From contig NZ_CP109000.1 in assembly GCF_036226605.1 (NCBI RefSeq), forward strand, positions 2,910,501 through 2,974,500: 64,000 nt of DNA. The letters run 5' to 3'. Shown piece after piece: positions 63,330 to 64,000 of this stretch. The notes under the pieces are model-generated. The model searched no databases and was not told where the DNA came from. It saw only the letters and a list, made by a program, of their open reading frames with translations. Both the position numbers and the translations under genes were made by a program. How positions within the stretch are numbered: the stretch's first letter is position 1; each line of letters starts with the position of its first letter. This DNA comes from Streptomyces sp. NBC_00704. GTDB taxonomy: Bacteria; Actinomycetota; Actinomycetes; Streptomycetales; Streptomycetaceae.

Positions 63330-63720
63330 GGACTCCAGGGCTCCGGAACCGGGGGGCTCCGGGACCGGGGGGCTCGGGGGCTCCAGAACCGGGGGGCTCC
63401 GGGACCGGGGGGACTCGAGGGCTCCGGGACTCGGGGGGCTCCGGGACCGGGGGACTCCGGGACCGGGAGGACTCGAGGGCTCCGGGATTCGGGGGAGGTC
63501 TGGGACTCCGGAACCCGGACTCCCGGGCTTCCGGAACCGGGGACTCCCGAACCCGGGGACGCGGTGACTTCCGGAACCCGGGGACTCCGGGACTCCCGGA
63601 CCGTGGGGACTCCGGACCCCGGGGACTCCGAAGCCGGGGCCTCCCGGACTCCTGACCCCGGGGACTCCGGGACTTCGGAAGTTCGGGACTGCCGGACCCA
63701 GGGACCCCGGTCGCGGGCCG
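63330..63720. repeat. G-rich degenerate tandem repeat array
   Basis: About 390 bp are built from a degenerate unit near 16 bp, GGCTCCGGGACCGGGG, with frequent GGACTCCGGGA variants. Runs of four to six G recur every 10-16 bases. Several frames stay open on both strands only because of the repeat. The whole gap 62708-63933 contains no supported gene. Its other elements are the two CebR boxes, a GTTCC-agtg-GGAAC palindrome (62721-62734) and the repeats. Confidence 0.85.
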
Positions 63721-63743
63721 GAGCGCGCGGGGCGGAGGGCTCG

Positions 63744-63831
63744 GAGGTCGCGCCCGCGCCGGCGTCCGCGTCCGTGCCGGGCGCGGGCCCTGAGGTCGCG
63801 CCCGCGCCGGCGTCCGCGTCCGTGCCGGGCG
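63744..63831. repeat. 40-bp direct repeat, 48-bp period
   Basis: GAGGTCGCGCCCGCGCCGGC starts at 63744 and at 63792 and continues identically for 40 bp in both copies. It lies just before the GH1 gene promoter. Confidence 0.9.
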
Positions 63832-63874
63832 AGAGGGGGCTGACCCCGGTACGGGCTCTTTCGGTGGGTGCCCT

Positions 63875-63903
63875 TTTGCCGTGGGAGCGCTCCCATGCAT
63901 AAT
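63875..63903 (+). promoter_or_regulatory. Predicted vegetative promoter of the GH1 gene at 63934
   Basis: TTTGCC (63875-63880) and CATAAT (63898-63903) are separated by exactly 17 bp and resemble -35 and -10 elements. The spacer is almost entirely the CebR palindrome, so repressor and RNA polymerase could not bind together. The start codon lies 30 bp downstream of the -10. Confidence 0.75.
63882..63895. promoter_or_regulatory. Perfect CebR box
   Basis: TGGGAGCGCTCCCA is a perfect 14-bp palindrome identical to the known CebR consensus. It lies inside the promoter spacer of the GH1 gene. Confidence 0.92.
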
Positions 63904-63933
63904 GGGCGCTCACCCGACCACGGGAGCGACTCC

Positions 63934-64000
63934 ATGTCCGACCTGACGACCCCGGTCTTCCCTCCCTCCTTCCTCTGGGGGGCCGCGACGTCCGCCTACC
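63934..64000 (+). CDS. Second GH1 beta-glucosidase, 3' end outside window
   Basis: Only the first 22 residues are visible. PPSFLWGAATSAY is the characteristic N-terminal signature of glycoside hydrolase family 1 (compare [13 protein letters not shown] in bglC). The ATG follows GGGAG with 7-bp spacing. That ribosome-binding site lies in CGGGAGCGACTCCA, a further degenerate CebR-like sequence. With a perfect CebR box in its promoter, it is a divergent member of the cellobiose regulon. The substrate and any difference from bglC cannot be judged from this fragment. Confidence 0.85.
   Translation, partial: MSDLTTPVFPPSFLWGAATSAY

Noticed and set aside
62840..63913. Long Pro/Ser-rich open frames on both strands between cebE and the GH1 gene
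   Set aside because: Several frames are open at once only because the G-rich repeat lacks stop codons. The translations are repeat artefacts with no start signals.
1..64000. CRISPR array, insertion sequence, attachment site or prophage genes
   Set aside because: No regularly spaced repeats with unique spacers, no transposase or integrase, and no direct duplication of the tRNA-His 3' end was seen.

Overview
The window is high-GC (about 73% by eye) actinomycete chromosome, almost certainly from a Streptomyces species. Three things support this: codon-position GC bias throughout; the neighbourhood of a desferrioxamine cluster, glmS, adpA, orn and a cellobiose (ceb) cluster in one stretch; and a BldA-type TTA codon inside adpA. 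From memory (not checked), this gene order matches the conserved chromosome core of Streptomyces coelicolor. No integrase, transposase, prophage, CRISPR array or secondary-metabolite megasynthase is visible.

Left part (1-25.4 kb). It opens with the 3' end of an alpha/beta-hydrolase-like gene. A small accessory-looking patch follows: a GntR-type repressor divergent from two tiny genes, then a YefM/YoeB toxin-antitoxin pair with a tandem operator. Next is a translationally coupled sugar-catabolic operon (Gfo/Idh/MocA oxidoreductase, DUF993 protein, TIM-barrel isomerase) divergent from a LacI regulator with an AAGCGCTT operator, plus a second isomerase. Then come a GNAT acetyltransferase, an AroA-like enzyme coupled to an EamA exporter opposite a LysR regulator, and a block of mostly exported or membrane proteins: GH3 hexosaminidase, S37 tripeptidyl peptidase, small secreted protein, fused ABC exporter, class A beta-lactamase-like protein, GT39-type glycosyltransferase and secreted endonuclease I.

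Middle part (25.4-41 kb). A DinB-like protein is followed by a coupled agmatinase-family/ThDP-enzyme pair that could belong to an arginine transaminase route. Then come a phosphatase-like gene, a thioesterase and an acyl-CoA dehydrogenase. A TetR regulator is divergent from the leucine/isovalerate operon (methylcrotonyl-CoA carboxylase beta and alpha, HMG-CoA lyase, acyl-CoA dehydrogenase), with two 16-bp palindromes between them.

Right part (39-64 kb). Two DmdR/IdeR iron boxes precede a siderophore-binding lipoprotein plus ferric reductase and the desABCD desferrioxamine operon. After DUF4429/SHOCT and metallophosphoesterase genes come glmS (with a duplicated terminator), a membrane protein, a universal stress protein, adpA (TTA codon at Leu225), orn and tRNA-His(GUG). 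The last 8 kb is cellulose-sugar uptake: cebR, bglC, cebG, cebF and cebE on the minus strand. A second GH1 beta-glucosidase starts at the window edge on the plus strand. Its promoter has a perfect 14-bp CebR box exactly between the -35 and -10. The roughly 1 kb between cebE and this gene holds an unusual G-rich degenerate repeat array.
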